Below are positions 8,601 through 18,326 of a stretch of 64,000 bases of DNA, piece by piece (within the stretch, counting starts at the first letter, position 1; each line of letters starts with the position of its first letter). The stretch is from positions 1 to 64,000 of the forward strand of contig NZ_JAEMHM010000020.1 of NCBI RefSeq assembly GCF_016458275.1. Reading direction: 5' to 3'. The notes under the pieces are model-generated. The model had not been told where the DNA came from. It saw only the letters and a list, made by a program, of their open reading frames with translations, and made no database searches. This stretch comes from Geomesophilobacter sediminis. GTDB lineage: Bacteria; Desulfobacterota; Desulfuromonadia; Geobacterales; Geobacteraceae. A program made the translations under genes and the position numbers.

Positions 8601-10255
8601 ACGAACGTCTTCAGAATATAAAGAACGTGAACCTTGGGCAAAATACCCGACTCGCTGATTTCGTCAATTTGTATGAGTGCGAGATTGGTGACAACACCAG
8701 GATAGGTGCATTTGTAGAAATTCAAAAGAACGCGCGGGTCGGAAAAAACGTAAAAATCTCAAGTCACAGTTTTATATGCGAAGGAGTCACCATAGAGGAC
8801 GACGTTTTCGTCGGGCACAACGTGTCTTTTATCAATGACAAGTACCCCCGCGCTACCGCCAACGGGAAGCTACAGACCGAGGCAGATTGGCAATGCGTCC
8901 CTACCTTAGTTAAGAAGGGTGCTTCGATCGGAACAAGTTCAACCATCTTATGCGGTGTCACCATCGGGGAAAATGCCCAAGTCGGCGCCGGAAGCGTCGT
9001 AACCCGGGACGTCCCTGCCGACGCCATCGTTGCGGGCATACCCGCTAAGGTGGTGCGTTTCCTTCACCCCGAGGAACCACGTAGAGACGACGGCAATGAA
9101 ACCGTCCCTTTTCTGGATCTTAAAGCTCAGTACCGGGCGATTGAAGCAGAAGTATTTCCGGCAGTCAGGAATGTTCTCGAAAAAGGCTGCTACATCTTAG
9201 GAGATGAGGTTGCCGCCTTCGAGAAGGAATTCGCTACATATCAGGGAGCAGAGCATGGAATCGGGGTGAATTCAGGCACAAGTTCCCTGCACTTGGCCCT
9301 CCTTGCAGCCGGAGTCGGCCCGGGAGACGAAGTAATCACTGTTTCATGCACCTTTGTGGCCACGGTTGCGGCAATCATTTACAGCGGGGCGCGACCGGTA
9401 CTCGTGGATGTAAATCCATTGACTCTCACCATCGATCCGTCGGCAATCGAAAAAGCACTGACGAGAAAAACCAAAGCGATCATCCCAGTACACCTGCACG
9501 GCCACCCAGCGGACATGGACCCGATCCTGGAGATCGGTAAGCGCCACAACCTCGTAATTATCGAGGATGCATGTCAAGCACACGGAGCCGAATACAAAGG
9601 TCGGCGCGTCGGAAGCATCGGCACCTTCGGCTGCTTCAGTTTCTATCCAGGGAAGAACCTCGGTGCATACGGAGAAGGGGGCATGGTCGTAACAAACGAC
9701 GCAAGCGCTGCAGAAATGATCCGCAAGTTTCGAGACTGGGGAACCAAGACAAAGTACCACCATGAATTGAAAGGCTACAACTACCGAATGGAAGGGATCC
9801 AAGGGGCTATCCTGCGCGTAAAACTGCGCCATCTTGAGCAGTGGACCGAGGCTCGTCGAAAACATGCAGCTCGTTATCACAAACTTCTGGATGGACTGAA
9901 TCTTACGCTGCCAGTCGAAACACCGTCAAGCCGACACGTTTACCATATCTACGCCATCCAAGTTGCCCAGCGGGAAAAGGTACAGAGCCTGTTAACGGAA
10001 CGTGGCATTCAGACGGGGATTCATTACCCCGTACCAGTCCATCTACAGCCGGCATACTATGACCTCGGCTACAAGTTAGGGAATCTACCTAATACAGAAG
10101 CAGCTGCTGCGTCACTGCTCTCGCTTCCTATGTTCCCCGAACTGACAGCCAGGCAGCAGGACCGCGTTGTCGAAGTTTTAAAAGATTGCTGCGGCAATCG
10201 GCCTCAAGAGGGGATACTTTCGATGATGGAGCAATCATCCCTGGTCTCGGATTGA
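8597..10255 (+). CDS. Bifunctional N-acetyltransferase / PLP sugar aminotransferase fusion
   Basis: This is a 552-residue two-domain protein. Residues ~1-165 form a left-handed beta-helix acyltransferase of the WbpD/WxcM type, with hexapeptide repeats (IGDNTRIGAFVEIQ, VGKNVKISSHSFIC, IGENAQVGAGSVV) and the closing AGIPAKVVRF. Residues ~172-535 are a DegT/DnrJ/EryC1/StrS aminotransferase (VPFLDLKAQY, GVNSGTSSLHLAL, EDACQAHGAEY) with PLP lysine K353 in FYPGKNLGAYGEGG. Together they would aminate a keto nucleotide sugar and then N-acylate the amine. These activities are usually encoded by separate genes (wbpE and wbpD types). The gene overlaps the dehydrogenase gene by 4 bp, which supports a C3-amino, N-acylated sugar product. 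Confidence 0.88.
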   Translation: MNERLQNIKNVNLGQNTRLADFVNLYECEIGDNTRIGAFVEIQKNARVGKNVKISSHSFICEGVTIEDDVFVGHNVSFINDKYPRATANGKLQTEADWQCVPTLVKKGASIGTSSTILCGVTIGENAQVGAGSVVTRDVPADAIVAGIPAKVVRFLHPEEPRRDDGNETVPFLDLKAQYRAIEAEVFPAVRNVLEKGCYILGDEVAAFEKEFATYQGAEHGIGVNSGTSSLHLALLAAGVGPGDEVITVSCTFVATVAAIIYSGARPVLVDVNPLTLTIDPSAIEKALTRKTKAIIPVHLHGHPADMDPILEIGKRHNLVIIEDACQAHGAEYKGRRVGSIGTFGCFSFYPGKNLGAYGEGGMVVTNDASAAEMIRKFRDWGTKTKYHHELKGYNYRMEGIQGAILRVKLRHLEQWTEARRKHAARYHKLLDGLNLTLPVETPSSRHVYHIYAIQVAQREKVQSLLTERGIQTGIHYPVPVHLQPAYYDLGYKLGNLPNTEAAAASLLSLPMFPELTARQQDRVVEVLKDCCGNRPQEGILSMMEQSSLVSD

Positions 10256-10337
10256 GTTGCCCTCCTTTAAACGCTTGACCGGCAGCACGTCGAAGTGCTC
10301 TGCCGACGCAACCGTCATTACTGACAAGGAGACAGTC

Positions 10338-11351
10338 GTGGACATTAAAGGGAACGCATTTCTCATAACCGGCGGTGCCGGCCTGATGGGTTCACATATT
10401 GCGGAAAGATTGGTGGCGGCTGGAGCACGGAAAATAATCCTGCTGGACAATATGGTCCGCGGAAGCATGGACAACATCAAACACCTGCTGCCAGATCCCC
10501 GGGTTACTTTCGTCAACGGCGATATCCGGAGCCTGGACCTGATGCGGGATGTGGCAACTGGAATTAACGGAGTATTTCATATGGCGGCCCTGAGGATTAC
10601 AGCATGTGCTGCCGACCCGCGTGAAGCGATGGAGGTAATGCTCTTGGGGTTGCATAACGTCCTACAGGTGATTGTGGAGAAACAGGTGGGGAGGCTTCTC
10701 TATGCCTCCTCTGCCTCGATCTACGGACTGGCGGATAGTTTTCCTACCAGCGAGACGCATCCCCCCTACAACAACCGCACTTATTACGGTGCGGCTAAAA
10801 TCGCTGGCGAAGGCATGGCTCGAGCCTTTGCTGAGATGTACGGCATCAACTACGTTGCTCTCCGCTATTTCAATGTCTACGGCCCAAGGATGGACATGCA
10901 CGGTAAATACACCGAAGTGCTGGTGCGTTGGATGGATCGAATCGAGCAGGGAGAACCACCTATGATTTTCGGAACTGGATCCCAGACGATGGACCTGGTG
11001 AACATAGCAGATGTAACCGATGCGAACATTCTGGCTATGCAATCGGGCGTGACTGATGAAGTGTTCAACATCGCAAGCGGTACCGAAACGTCGCTTTTGG
11101 AACTACTGAATGTCTTATTACGGGCAACCGGCTCCAATCTCAAACCCGCCTTTTTGCCTGAACGTTCAGTGAATCCAGTCCCACGACGACTCGCCGATGT
11201 CGAAAAGGCGGAACGGGTGCTCGGCTTTAAGGCAAAGGTGGAGCTTGAAGAAGGGCTGAAGCAACTGGTTGTCTGGCGCCAATCAGCAAAGATGGTCCAA
11301 ACAGAAGCAGAGACCGTCGCCCGTGAAGATGCTCACGTCCCTGTGCCATAG
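10338..11351 (+). CDS. NAD-dependent sugar epimerase/dehydratase (extended SDR)
   Basis: This 337-residue extended short-chain dehydrogenase resembles UDP-glucose 4-epimerase-like enzymes. It shows the Rossmann motif ITGGAGLMGSHIAE, the catalytic YYGAAK (YxxxK) near residue 150, a serine-rich SSASIYG strand before it, and the downstream family motif LRYFNVYGPR. It probably interconverts a nucleotide sugar for the glycan built here; the exact substrate cannot be assigned. GTG at 10338 is chosen as start because AAGGAG precedes it at good spacing and homology starts at DIKGNAFLITGG. The gene is followed after 13 bp by another aminotransferase. Confidence 0.85.
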   Translation: MDIKGNAFLITGGAGLMGSHIAERLVAAGARKIILLDNMVRGSMDNIKHLLPDPRVTFVNGDIRSLDLMRDVATGINGVFHMAALRITACAADPREAMEVMLLGLHNVLQVIVEKQVGRLLYASSASIYGLADSFPTSETHPPYNNRTYYGAAKIAGEGMARAFAEMYGINYVALRYFNVYGPRMDMHGKYTEVLVRWMDRIEQGEPPMIFGTGSQTMDLVNIADVTDANILAMQSGVTDEVFNIASGTETSLLELLNVLLRATGSNLKPAFLPERSVNPVPRRLADVEKAERVLGFKAKVELEEGLKQLVVWRQSAKMVQTEAETVAREDAHVPVP

Positions 11352-11364
11352 ATGGAGGTGCCCC

Positions 11365-12615
11365 ATGATCCCCATCGCAAAACCGTTTCTGGGCCCCCAA
11401 GAGCAAGAAGCAGCTGCAACGGTGATACGGTCTGGCTGGTTGACCCAAGGTCCCCAAGTGAAGGCCTTTGAGATGGCATTTGCGAGTTTCGTCGGGACTC
11501 CTTATGCCTGTGCCGTATCCAGTTGCACTACAGCCCTGCATCTTTCCCTTTTAGTGGCTGGAGTTCGGCCAGGAGATGTAGTCATTACGGTGAGTCATTC
11601 ATTTATCGCAACCGCTAATGCTATACGACATTGTTTTGCTGAACCCGTCTTCGTCGATATCGATCTCGAAAGTTACAATATGTCACCGGCAGCGCTGGAA
11701 AAGGTGCTCACTGAACAATGCGAATTAAGGGAAGGAGAGCTTTATCTCAAAGACGTGGAACGAATAGTAGGTGAAGAATCCCCCTTGTGTACCATGCTGA
11801 AGCGTTCACAACGTCCCGGCTTAAACGAGATCGGTCGTGTCGCAGCGATTGTGCCCGTACACCAAATGGGGATGCCGTGCGATCTCGGACAGATTCTTCC
11901 CATCGCGCGCAGGTATGGGGTGGCTGTGGTTGAAGACGCCGCCTGTGCCGCAGGAAGCGAATTCTTGGCGGAGGACACATGGCAACGCATCGGGCGACCC
12001 CATGGCGACCTCGCCTGCTTCTCCTTCCATCCACGCAAGGTTCTTACTACAGGGGATGGCGGGATGATCACAACAAGGAACGAGCAGTACGACGCTAAGT
12101 TGCGCTTGCTCCGCCAGCATGGCATGACTGTTACTGATACGGAGCGACACACATCCAACGCCATCATTTTCGAACAGTACGCCACCACAGGCTTTAACTT
12201 TCGTATGACGGACCTACAGGCTGCGATCGGGATTGAACAGCTGAAAAAGTTGCCGGGATTTATACGAGAACGGAGGGAACTAGCCAAGATATACCTGGCG
12301 GAATTGAGCAACATACCGTGGCTGGCACTCCCTCGGGAGTCAAATTTCGCAAAGACCAACTGGCAGAGCTTTCCGGTGAGACTCCGCGATGACGCCCCGG
12401 TGTCCCAGATCCAACTGATGCAAAAGCTTCTTACTGTGGGGATTTCTACCCGACGCGGGATTATGAACGCGCATCAGGAACCAGCTTATTCAGCACAAGA
12501 GACCTTTCCCGTGTCAGAGACGGCTCGGGATCGCGTTGTTCTCTTGCCGATGTTTAACGGGCTAGAACCAGCGCAAGTCGTAGAAGTCACCAAGGAGATA
12601 GCCAATGCCGGTTAA
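11365..12615 (+). CDS. DegT/DnrJ/EryC1/StrS family sugar aminotransferase
   Basis: This 416-residue PLP enzyme begins IPIAKPFLGPQEQEA and shows SGWLTQGPQVKAFE, the substrate/PLP segment SSCTTALHLSLL, VVEDAACAAGSE, and PLP lysine K225 in FHPRKVLTTGDGG. It carries a longer insertion (residues ~115-160) than the fusion protein's aminotransferase domain, so the two probably act on different keto sugars. GGAGGTG lies before the ATG. It overlaps the following NeuD-like acyltransferase by 11 bp, implying that the amine it makes is acylated by that partner. Confidence 0.9.
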   Translation: MIPIAKPFLGPQEQEAAATVIRSGWLTQGPQVKAFEMAFASFVGTPYACAVSSCTTALHLSLLVAGVRPGDVVITVSHSFIATANAIRHCFAEPVFVDIDLESYNMSPAALEKVLTEQCELREGELYLKDVERIVGEESPLCTMLKRSQRPGLNEIGRVAAIVPVHQMGMPCDLGQILPIARRYGVAVVEDAACAAGSEFLAEDTWQRIGRPHGDLACFSFHPRKVLTTGDGGMITTRNEQYDAKLRLLRQHGMTVTDTERHTSNAIIFEQYATTGFNFRMTDLQAAIGIEQLKKLPGFIRERRELAKIYLAELSNIPWLALPRESNFAKTNWQSFPVRLRDDAPVSQIQLMQKLLTVGISTRRGIMNAHQEPAYSAQETFPVSETARDRVVLLPMFNGLEPAQVVEVTKEIANAG

Positions 12616-13270
12616 AAAACTCCTCCTATTCCCGTTCAGTGGAAACGCTCGGGAATCTCTAGCCGCGGTCATGGAAGCCAATCGCCGGGAGCCGAGTTGG
12701 GAGCTCATCGGCTTCATTGATGACGCACCATCTACCCACGGAATGAGCTGCTGCGGCGTCAAAGTAGTCGGGGGAAGGGAAATCTTGGTCCAAATGCCCG
12801 AAACCTTTGTCTTGGCAGTACCGGGAAGTCCTGAAAGTTTCAACCAACGAAAGGGGCTTATTGACAGCCTGAACCTACCAGCATCACGCTTTGCTACGGT
12901 TATGCATCCGAGCGCATGCCGTGCCGCAGATGCCAATATTGGCATCAACACCCTGATCATGTCCAATGTTGTCGTAAGCTGCGGCGTGACTATTGGCAAC
13001 CACTGCATAATTCTTCCCAATACGGTAATTTCCCACGACAGCATCGTGAATGAATACTGCTGCATTGGATCTAATATTTCGATATCAGGGGGTGTCTCTA
13101 TTGGAGCCAATTGCTATGTCGGTTCAGGAACAAAGATAAAAGAAAAGGTTACTATCGGTGCTGGATCCCTTGTGGGATTGGGATCAAACGTCATTTCCGA
13201 CATCGACGCCGGTGTCATAGCAGCGGGCAATCCGGCAAGAGTCATAAAACGGCTACCGCCGCATATATAA
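12605..13270 (+). CDS. NeuD/PglD-like sugar acyltransferase
   Basis: This 221-residue protein has an N-terminal Rossmann-like half (LLLFPFSGNARESLAAV, LIGFIDDAPS) followed by a left-handed beta-helix of hexapeptide repeats (IGINTLIMSNVVVSCGVTIG, IGANCYVGSGTKI) ending AAGNPARVIKRL. This is the PglD/NeuD architecture, in which acetyl-CoA is used to acetylate an amino or hydroxyl group of a nucleotide sugar. The neighbouring aminotransferase, with an 11-bp overlap, suggests a 4-amino or 3-amino sugar substrate, as in PglE-PglD. The catalytic histidine appears to be in the ISHDSIV segment. The acyl donor is inferred from the family. Confidence 0.87.
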   Translation: MPVKKLLLFPFSGNARESLAAVMEANRREPSWELIGFIDDAPSTHGMSCCGVKVVGGREILVQMPETFVLAVPGSPESFNQRKGLIDSLNLPASRFATVMHPSACRAADANIGINTLIMSNVVVSCGVTIGNHCIILPNTVISHDSIVNEYCCIGSNISISGGVSIGANCYVGSGTKIKEKVTIGAGSLVGLGSNVISDIDAGVIAAGNPARVIKRLPPHI

Positions 13271-13273
13271 AAA

Positions 13274-15187
13274 ATGAAATGGTATCAGTTGGCTGTTTCT
13301 GTTGTTGCCGTCCTAGTGGCCTCCCGATATCTCTGGTGCGATAGAGGAATGGCTCCCGGCGCAGTGGCAACATCCCATTACGTCACTACTCTCGCTTCGG
13401 CAGATTCAGACTCAGGACCGGCCGCAAACACAATACTGGTCATCACCTCTGAATCTAATCACTACAGCACGTACTATGTGGAAATACTGAAAGCCGAGGG
13501 ACTCAATGAATTCAGCACCTGTGATGTATTATCATTAACGGCGGATCGACTTGTCGGAGTAGATTTTGTTATCTTGCCGGAAATCCACCTGGCACCCCCT
13601 CAATTAACATTATTGAAGGAATGGGTACAGTCAGGCGGGAACCTGATTGCAATGCGACCGCAAAGGAAACTTGCGTCCTGGTTTGGACTCTCAGACCTGA
13701 GCTACACCATTTCAAATGGTTACATTCAGATTAATACCGACCTACCACCCGGCCAAGGGTTAGTGACGGAGTCAATTCAGTTCCACGGTGCTGCGGATCT
13801 CTATAACCTCAGAGAAGGTTCCCAAATCGCTACCCTTCAGAGTTCCTCTTACAAACCCGGCTTCTATCCGGCAGCCACCGTTCGGAGCGCCGGAACCAAC
13901 GGAGGCCACGTTGCTGCCTTTGCTTTCGATCTTGCAAAGTCTGTAGTACTCACTCGTCAAGGAAACCCGGAATGGTCAGGACAGCCAAGGGACGGCAGAC
14001 GTCCGATCCGTTCAAATGACCTTTTTTTTGGAGCATCAAGGAGCGATCCACAGCCGGATTGGATTAACCAAGAAAAGATCTCGATTCCGCAAGCGGACGA
14101 GCAACAACGGCTGCTGACAAACCTGATAACTCTCCTGAGCCTGGCGAAGACGCCATTGCCTCATTTCTGGTACCTGCCAAGAGGTGTACCGGCGGCAATC
14201 GTAATGACTGGTGACGATCATGGGCATGGCGGCACGGTGGGCAGATTCGACACCTTCCTTGCCAACAGTCCTTTCGGCTGTTCCGTAGAAAAGTGGGAGT
14301 GTATTAGAGGAACGTCTTACACATATACCGATACGCCACTGACGGAAGCCGAAGCGATGAATTTCGAAAACGCGGGGTTCGAAATTGCGCTTCATGTCAA
14401 TACAGGGTGTGTCGACTGGACGCCAACTTCTTTAACTGCGTTTTTTGATGATCAGCTCACCCTGTGGCGGAAGCAATTCCAGAGGATTGGTTCACCTTCG
14501 ACGATGAGAATTCATTGCATCGCCTGGAGCGATTACGCCACATTGCCGCTGGTTGAGCAGGAGCACGGAATACATCTGGATACTAGCTATTACTACTGGC
14601 CGGCACCCTGGGTCCGAAACAGAGCTGGGTTCTTTACGGGCTCGGGCATTCCCATGCGGTTCGCCGATAACTCCGGGCGAACGATCGATGTTTTTCAGGT
14701 TCCTACACAGATGACTGACGAATCAGGACAAACTTACCCCTATACGGTCGACCGGTTACTGGACGCCGCAACGGGCAAGGATGGTTTCTACGGAGTTTTC
14801 GCTGTCAACGCGCATACTGATCGAGAACATTCGGACGTGGCAAATGCGGTCATCAAGTCGGCACAGGCACATAACGTACCAGTGGTGTCGGCGCGGCAGA
14901 TGCTGCGATGGCTACAAGGCAAGGACGGATCAACCATCCACTTGACCCGAAAAGGAGCGAACGGATTGGGGGTTAAGATTTACGCGGCACCGGGGTCGGA
15001 AGGACTGACGGTGATGGTACCGGTTGATAAGGCATGGGCAGATGTCCAAATTTCCCGACAATCCCATCCGGTTGATTTCACAATGGTCGTCAGCAAGGGA
15101 ATCCGGTATGCCCGTTTTTTGGCATCATCTGGCGAATACACGGTGAATTTCAGAGGTCACGGCGATCAACGAAGTGATACACGATAA
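13274..15187 (+). CDS. Exported polysaccharide-deacetylase-like protein
   Basis: This 637-residue protein has an N-terminal hydrophobic helix (QLAVSVVAVLVASRYLW) consistent with export or membrane anchoring. Residues ~50-150 form a class-I glutamine-amidotransferase-like fold (ILVITSESNHYSTYYVEIL, LPEIHLAPPQLTLLKEWV), possibly non-catalytic. From ~295 a deacetylase-like beta/alpha barrel is suggested by AAIVMTGDDHGHGG (paired aspartates), FEIALHVNTG and HLDTSYYYWP, with a C-terminal beta domain. It may de-N-acetylate or otherwise trim the exported glycan in the periplasm. The metal-binding HxxxH seen in classical NodB enzymes is not obvious, so activity is uncertain. It starts 3 bp after the acyltransferase stop. 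Confidence 0.7.
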   Translation: MKWYQLAVSVVAVLVASRYLWCDRGMAPGAVATSHYVTTLASADSDSGPAANTILVITSESNHYSTYYVEILKAEGLNEFSTCDVLSLTADRLVGVDFVILPEIHLAPPQLTLLKEWVQSGGNLIAMRPQRKLASWFGLSDLSYTISNGYIQINTDLPPGQGLVTESIQFHGAADLYNLREGSQIATLQSSSYKPGFYPAATVRSAGTNGGHVAAFAFDLAKSVVLTRQGNPEWSGQPRDGRRPIRSNDLFFGASRSDPQPDWINQEKISIPQADEQQRLLTNLITLLSLAKTPLPHFWYLPRGVPAAIVMTGDDHGHGGTVGRFDTFLANSPFGCSVEKWECIRGTSYTYTDTPLTEAEAMNFENAGFEIALHVNTGCVDWTPTSLTAFFDDQLTLWRKQFQRIGSPSTMRIHCIAWSDYATLPLVEQEHGIHLDTSYYYWPAPWVRNRAGFFTGSGIPMRFADNSGRTIDVFQVPTQMTDESGQTYPYTVDRLLDAATGKDGFYGVFAVNAHTDREHSDVANAVIKSAQAHNVPVVSARQMLRWLQGKDGSTIHLTRKGANGLGVKIYAAPGSEGLTVMVPVDKAWADVQISRQSHPVDFTMVVSKGIRYARFLASSGEYTVNFRGHGDQRSDTR

Positions 15188-15214
15188 ATACTTTGATTCA
15201 GGAAGGTTGGTGCG

Positions 15215-16984
15215 ATGCTTTATAGAAACGACATCGACGGAGCCTCCGACGAAATTATCGTAAGACGCCTCACTTACCGCCAAGCAATCTTCGAGTGGTG
15301 TCTTCGGAATGCCCAACACTGCACATGCCAAAAAAACCTCGAGAATGCGCTTCGTTGGAGCAACTTGGCGGCGGACATCGCCGCAATCCATTGCACCCCG
15401 TTGTCATCTCCTGAGTTGGAAGCCCTCCTACTGAACATCGCATCACAGCTGACGACAGCCCCATTCGAAACCGCGGCTACCACGCAGAAGCACCCGACAA
15501 AAAAGCGATTACTGCATGTCGTAACTTACGCTCTCCCTTCTGGGGGACACACTGCAATGATGCGTAGGTGGATTGAGCTGGATCATTCCGCGAGGCACAG
15601 TGTTGTCACGCTGGAACAGAAAGCCCCGGTGCCGTTCTCCTTGGCTGGTGCCGTAGCGAAAACCGATGGAGACGTTATCCAGCTAAATCCGGCTGCAGCG
15701 TTGACGTCACGGGCCCTGTCTTTGAGACGCTTGGCACAAGAGGGAGCTGACATTGTGATCCTTCACGTTCATCCTCAGGATGTAATTGCCACCGTCGCCT
15801 TCGGAGTGACACAGGTCCCCCCGGTGTGGTTTATCAACCATGGAGCACACAAGTTTTGGGTTGGGGTCGCAATTTCGGACTTCGTCCTCAACTGCAGAGG
15901 TTCGCATCTTGAGAATGAGTGGACGGTTCGCTATCGCGGCGTAGCGCAAGAAAGATCACGGACCCTTCCGATCCCCCTAGATTATTCCAAACCAGGCAAG
16001 CCACGAACAGAAAGAGACCAAAAAAGAAATTCGGCTAAGAAAAAGCTAGGCATACCCGATGACACGACGGTCATCCTGACGTCGGGAGACACATACAAGT
16101 TCACGCCAATCAGAAATATTGACTTTTTGCATATTGCCAAAAGAATCTTAAAAGACCGGCCTGATGTCTTCTTATTTGCAGTTGGCGTTGATGAAAATGT
16201 AGCGTGGAGTGCGGCGAGCAAGCAAGTGGGTGGTCGTTTGCAGGCGGTTGGCAGACATGCATCTTTGCGGATTTACCATGATGCCGCCGACATCTATATC
16301 GAAGGATTCCCCTTCGGGTCGACAACGGCACTCTTGGAAGCAGGGGCGCAGGGCATTCCCTGCGTTCTGGCTCCAGGCACCTGCCCTCCACCTTTCACCA
16401 GCGATGGTTTAGCCCTGGAGGGACTCCCGAAACCGCGGGACCTGGATGAGTATCTAAAGCAAATTGAGGCATTTGTTGAAAGTCCAGACGAGCGGGTCAA
16501 AAAAGGATCGAAGCTTGCCGCGGCCATCGAGAGGGTTCACACGGGCCAAGGCTGGTTTTCCTTTTTGGAACAGATCAAGAGCAGCGTGCCCGCCATACAC
16601 CACATTCATCCGGTGCCACACGTTGAACAAGTTGCGCCGGCTATCTCGAACTTCTGGGGGGCCTTTTGGCACAATCAACACAGAAAGGACGAATTTTTGG
16701 ACACCTACCAGCGGGCATTGGTCGGAGGACTTACCCCACGGTTGGACCTTCCTGTACTTCAAGCCCTCGCAGCGTCCAGAGATATTATAAAGAGAAATGT
16801 TTTTTTCAACATCATGACCAAGCTGGCTTGCTCTTTTGCATATCTTTTTCCCAAAGCAACCACATCGAGGTTCTGGTGCCACAATCTTTTCTTTTATCTG
16901 CGCGATGATGGGTTCATCATGCGGCAGATCCAGGCATTAAGCTTACGATTTCGCCCGTCCAAGGAGCATGAACCAGCAAAATAA
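15215..16984 (+). CDS. Large GT-B-like glycosyltransferase
   Basis: This 589-residue protein has an unrecognised ~100-residue N-terminal extension with several cysteines (WCLRNAQHCTCQ), followed by a GT-B-type glycosyltransferase core: LLHVVTYALPSGGHTAMMRR at ~108, a central linker, and the nucleotide-sugar-binding half with IYHDAADIYIEGFPFGSTT and ALLEAGAQGIPCVLAPG (about 345-390). The C-terminal ~130 residues are not recognised. It probably adds one sugar to the lipid-linked repeat on the cytoplasmic face. The spacing of 21 bp to the next gene indicates an operon. Confidence 0.7.
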   Translation: MLYRNDIDGASDEIIVRRLTYRQAIFEWCLRNAQHCTCQKNLENALRWSNLAADIAAIHCTPLSSPELEALLLNIASQLTTAPFETAATTQKHPTKKRLLHVVTYALPSGGHTAMMRRWIELDHSARHSVVTLEQKAPVPFSLAGAVAKTDGDVIQLNPAAALTSRALSLRRLAQEGADIVILHVHPQDVIATVAFGVTQVPPVWFINHGAHKFWVGVAISDFVLNCRGSHLENEWTVRYRGVAQERSRTLPIPLDYSKPGKPRTERDQKRNSAKKKLGIPDDTTVILTSGDTYKFTPIRNIDFLHIAKRILKDRPDVFLFAVGVDENVAWSAASKQVGGRLQAVGRHASLRIYHDAADIYIEGFPFGSTTALLEAGAQGIPCVLAPGTCPPPFTSDGLALEGLPKPRDLDEYLKQIEAFVESPDERVKKGSKLAAAIERVHTGQGWFSFLEQIKSSVPAIHHIHPVPHVEQVAPAISNFWGAFWHNQHRKDEFLDTYQRALVGGLTPRLDLPVLQALAASRDIIKRNVFFNIMTKLACSFAYLFPKATTSRFWCHNLFFYLRDDGFIMRQIQALSLRFRPSKEHEPAK

Positions 16985-17005
16985 TAACCACGGTGAAGGA
17001 ATCTT

Positions 17006-18202
17006 ATGTCAGCGATCACGATACTTACTGCTGCACGATCGTGGGGGGGGATGGAGGTCCACACGACGCGACTTGTTGAGATCCTCGCGGGGATGGGGCA
17101 TGAGGTAACCCTCGTAGATGGAGGAGGTCTCTATCGTTCCCACTGCACCAGAACAAGCAACGTCACGGTCGTCAATAGGCCAATTGTCCAGTCGTTACCT
17201 TTGGTAACTTTTACCGAAGCGATAAAAATTCTTTCTGGTCAACCTGGTGACATATGTCTGTTCCCGAAAGGCTGCTTTGAACAGGGCAATTGGAGCATCG
17301 ACCTTGCTGCAAGACTCTTTTTCCGCACCTATGTCATTATCGAGCACCTCGCATCGGGACCTTTCCCGGAGAGGACCACCCGAAAACACCTGGGAGGCGT
17401 GATTCCGGGAATCGGTTTATGGTGGTATCGGAGGCGTCTCGAACTATATCTAAACCGATTCTTCCGATTCCGACTGCCCGATCGCATCATCTGCGTAAGT
17501 AGCATCATTCAAAAGCAGCTTACGCAAAACTTTGGATTTTCAGCAGATAAGGTTGTGACCGTGCATAACGGTATTGACAGTCTCCGGTTTGCCCCCTCGC
17601 CAGCTTTTCGGGAAAAGGCGCGGAAATCCTGGGATGTACCGTCGCAGTCATTGGTTTTCGGCTGCCTGGGTCGGCTCCATGAGATTAAAGGCTTCGATAC
17701 CGCGTTGAAGAGCTTTCATGCCACCAGGAAAGCAAATCCGGGAAGCGACATCTGGCTGGTAATCGCCGGCGAAGGGCCAGAACGCGAAACCTTGGCGCAA
17801 ATGGCAGCGGATTTGAACATCGTGGACCGGGTTAGATTTGCTGGTTTTACCTCCACTCCATGGGAGCTCTATCCCGGCTTCGACGTCTTTCTTATGCCCA
17901 GCCGCAACGAAGGGATGCCCTTGGCGCTTTTGGAGGCGATGTCCTGTGGTTGTCTCCCTATTGCCATGGACGTAGGCGGCATCCCCGAAGTGATCCAAGA
18001 AGAGGCCGTCGGCTTGCTCATCCCCAACGGCAATACCAGATCTTTTGCCGAGGCGATGTGTAGATGTGCCGAAATGTCCCCAGAGCTACTGCAACATCGT
18101 GGAGAGAAGGCAAGAGCCCACATTCTGGGAAATTTCAACGGAGAACAGAAATACCGGGAAGCTGCAGAAGCTATACTATCGACAGATACTCATCATGATT
18201 AG
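17006..18202 (+). CDS. GT4 family glycosyltransferase
   Basis: This 398-residue retaining GT-B glycosyltransferase shows the glycine-rich acceptor loop SWGGMEVHTTRLVEIL near the N-terminus, the linker motif VVTVHNGIDSLRF near residue 183, VFGCLGRLHEIKGFD, and the donor-binding EX7E motif in SRNEGMPLALLEAMSCG near 300. It should elongate the lipid-linked oligosaccharide from a nucleotide sugar. A run of eight G (17043-17050) lies within the acceptor loop codons. A gap of 124 bp follows, without a clear terminator. Confidence 0.9.
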   Translation: MSAITILTAARSWGGMEVHTTRLVEILAGMGHEVTLVDGGGLYRSHCTRTSNVTVVNRPIVQSLPLVTFTEAIKILSGQPGDICLFPKGCFEQGNWSIDLAARLFFRTYVIIEHLASGPFPERTTRKHLGGVIPGIGLWWYRRRLELYLNRFFRFRLPDRIICVSSIIQKQLTQNFGFSADKVVTVHNGIDSLRFAPSPAFREKARKSWDVPSQSLVFGCLGRLHEIKGFDTALKSFHATRKANPGSDIWLVIAGEGPERETLAQMAADLNIVDRVRFAGFTSTPWELYPGFDVFLMPSRNEGMPLALLEAMSCGCLPIAMDVGGIPEVIQEEAVGLLIPNGNTRSFAEAMCRCAEMSPELLQHRGEKARAHILGNFNGEQKYREAAEAILSTDTHHD

Positions 18203-18326
18203 ACACACGGCCGCGTACGGTGTTTTATCTTAGCGGCACCATGCCGGTTTGGTAGCACCCACTCCTCAAGGAGCAAGGACCCCGAGGATCCGCATCTCCA
18301 GAAAGTCTTAACCATTCTCCGAGGAA

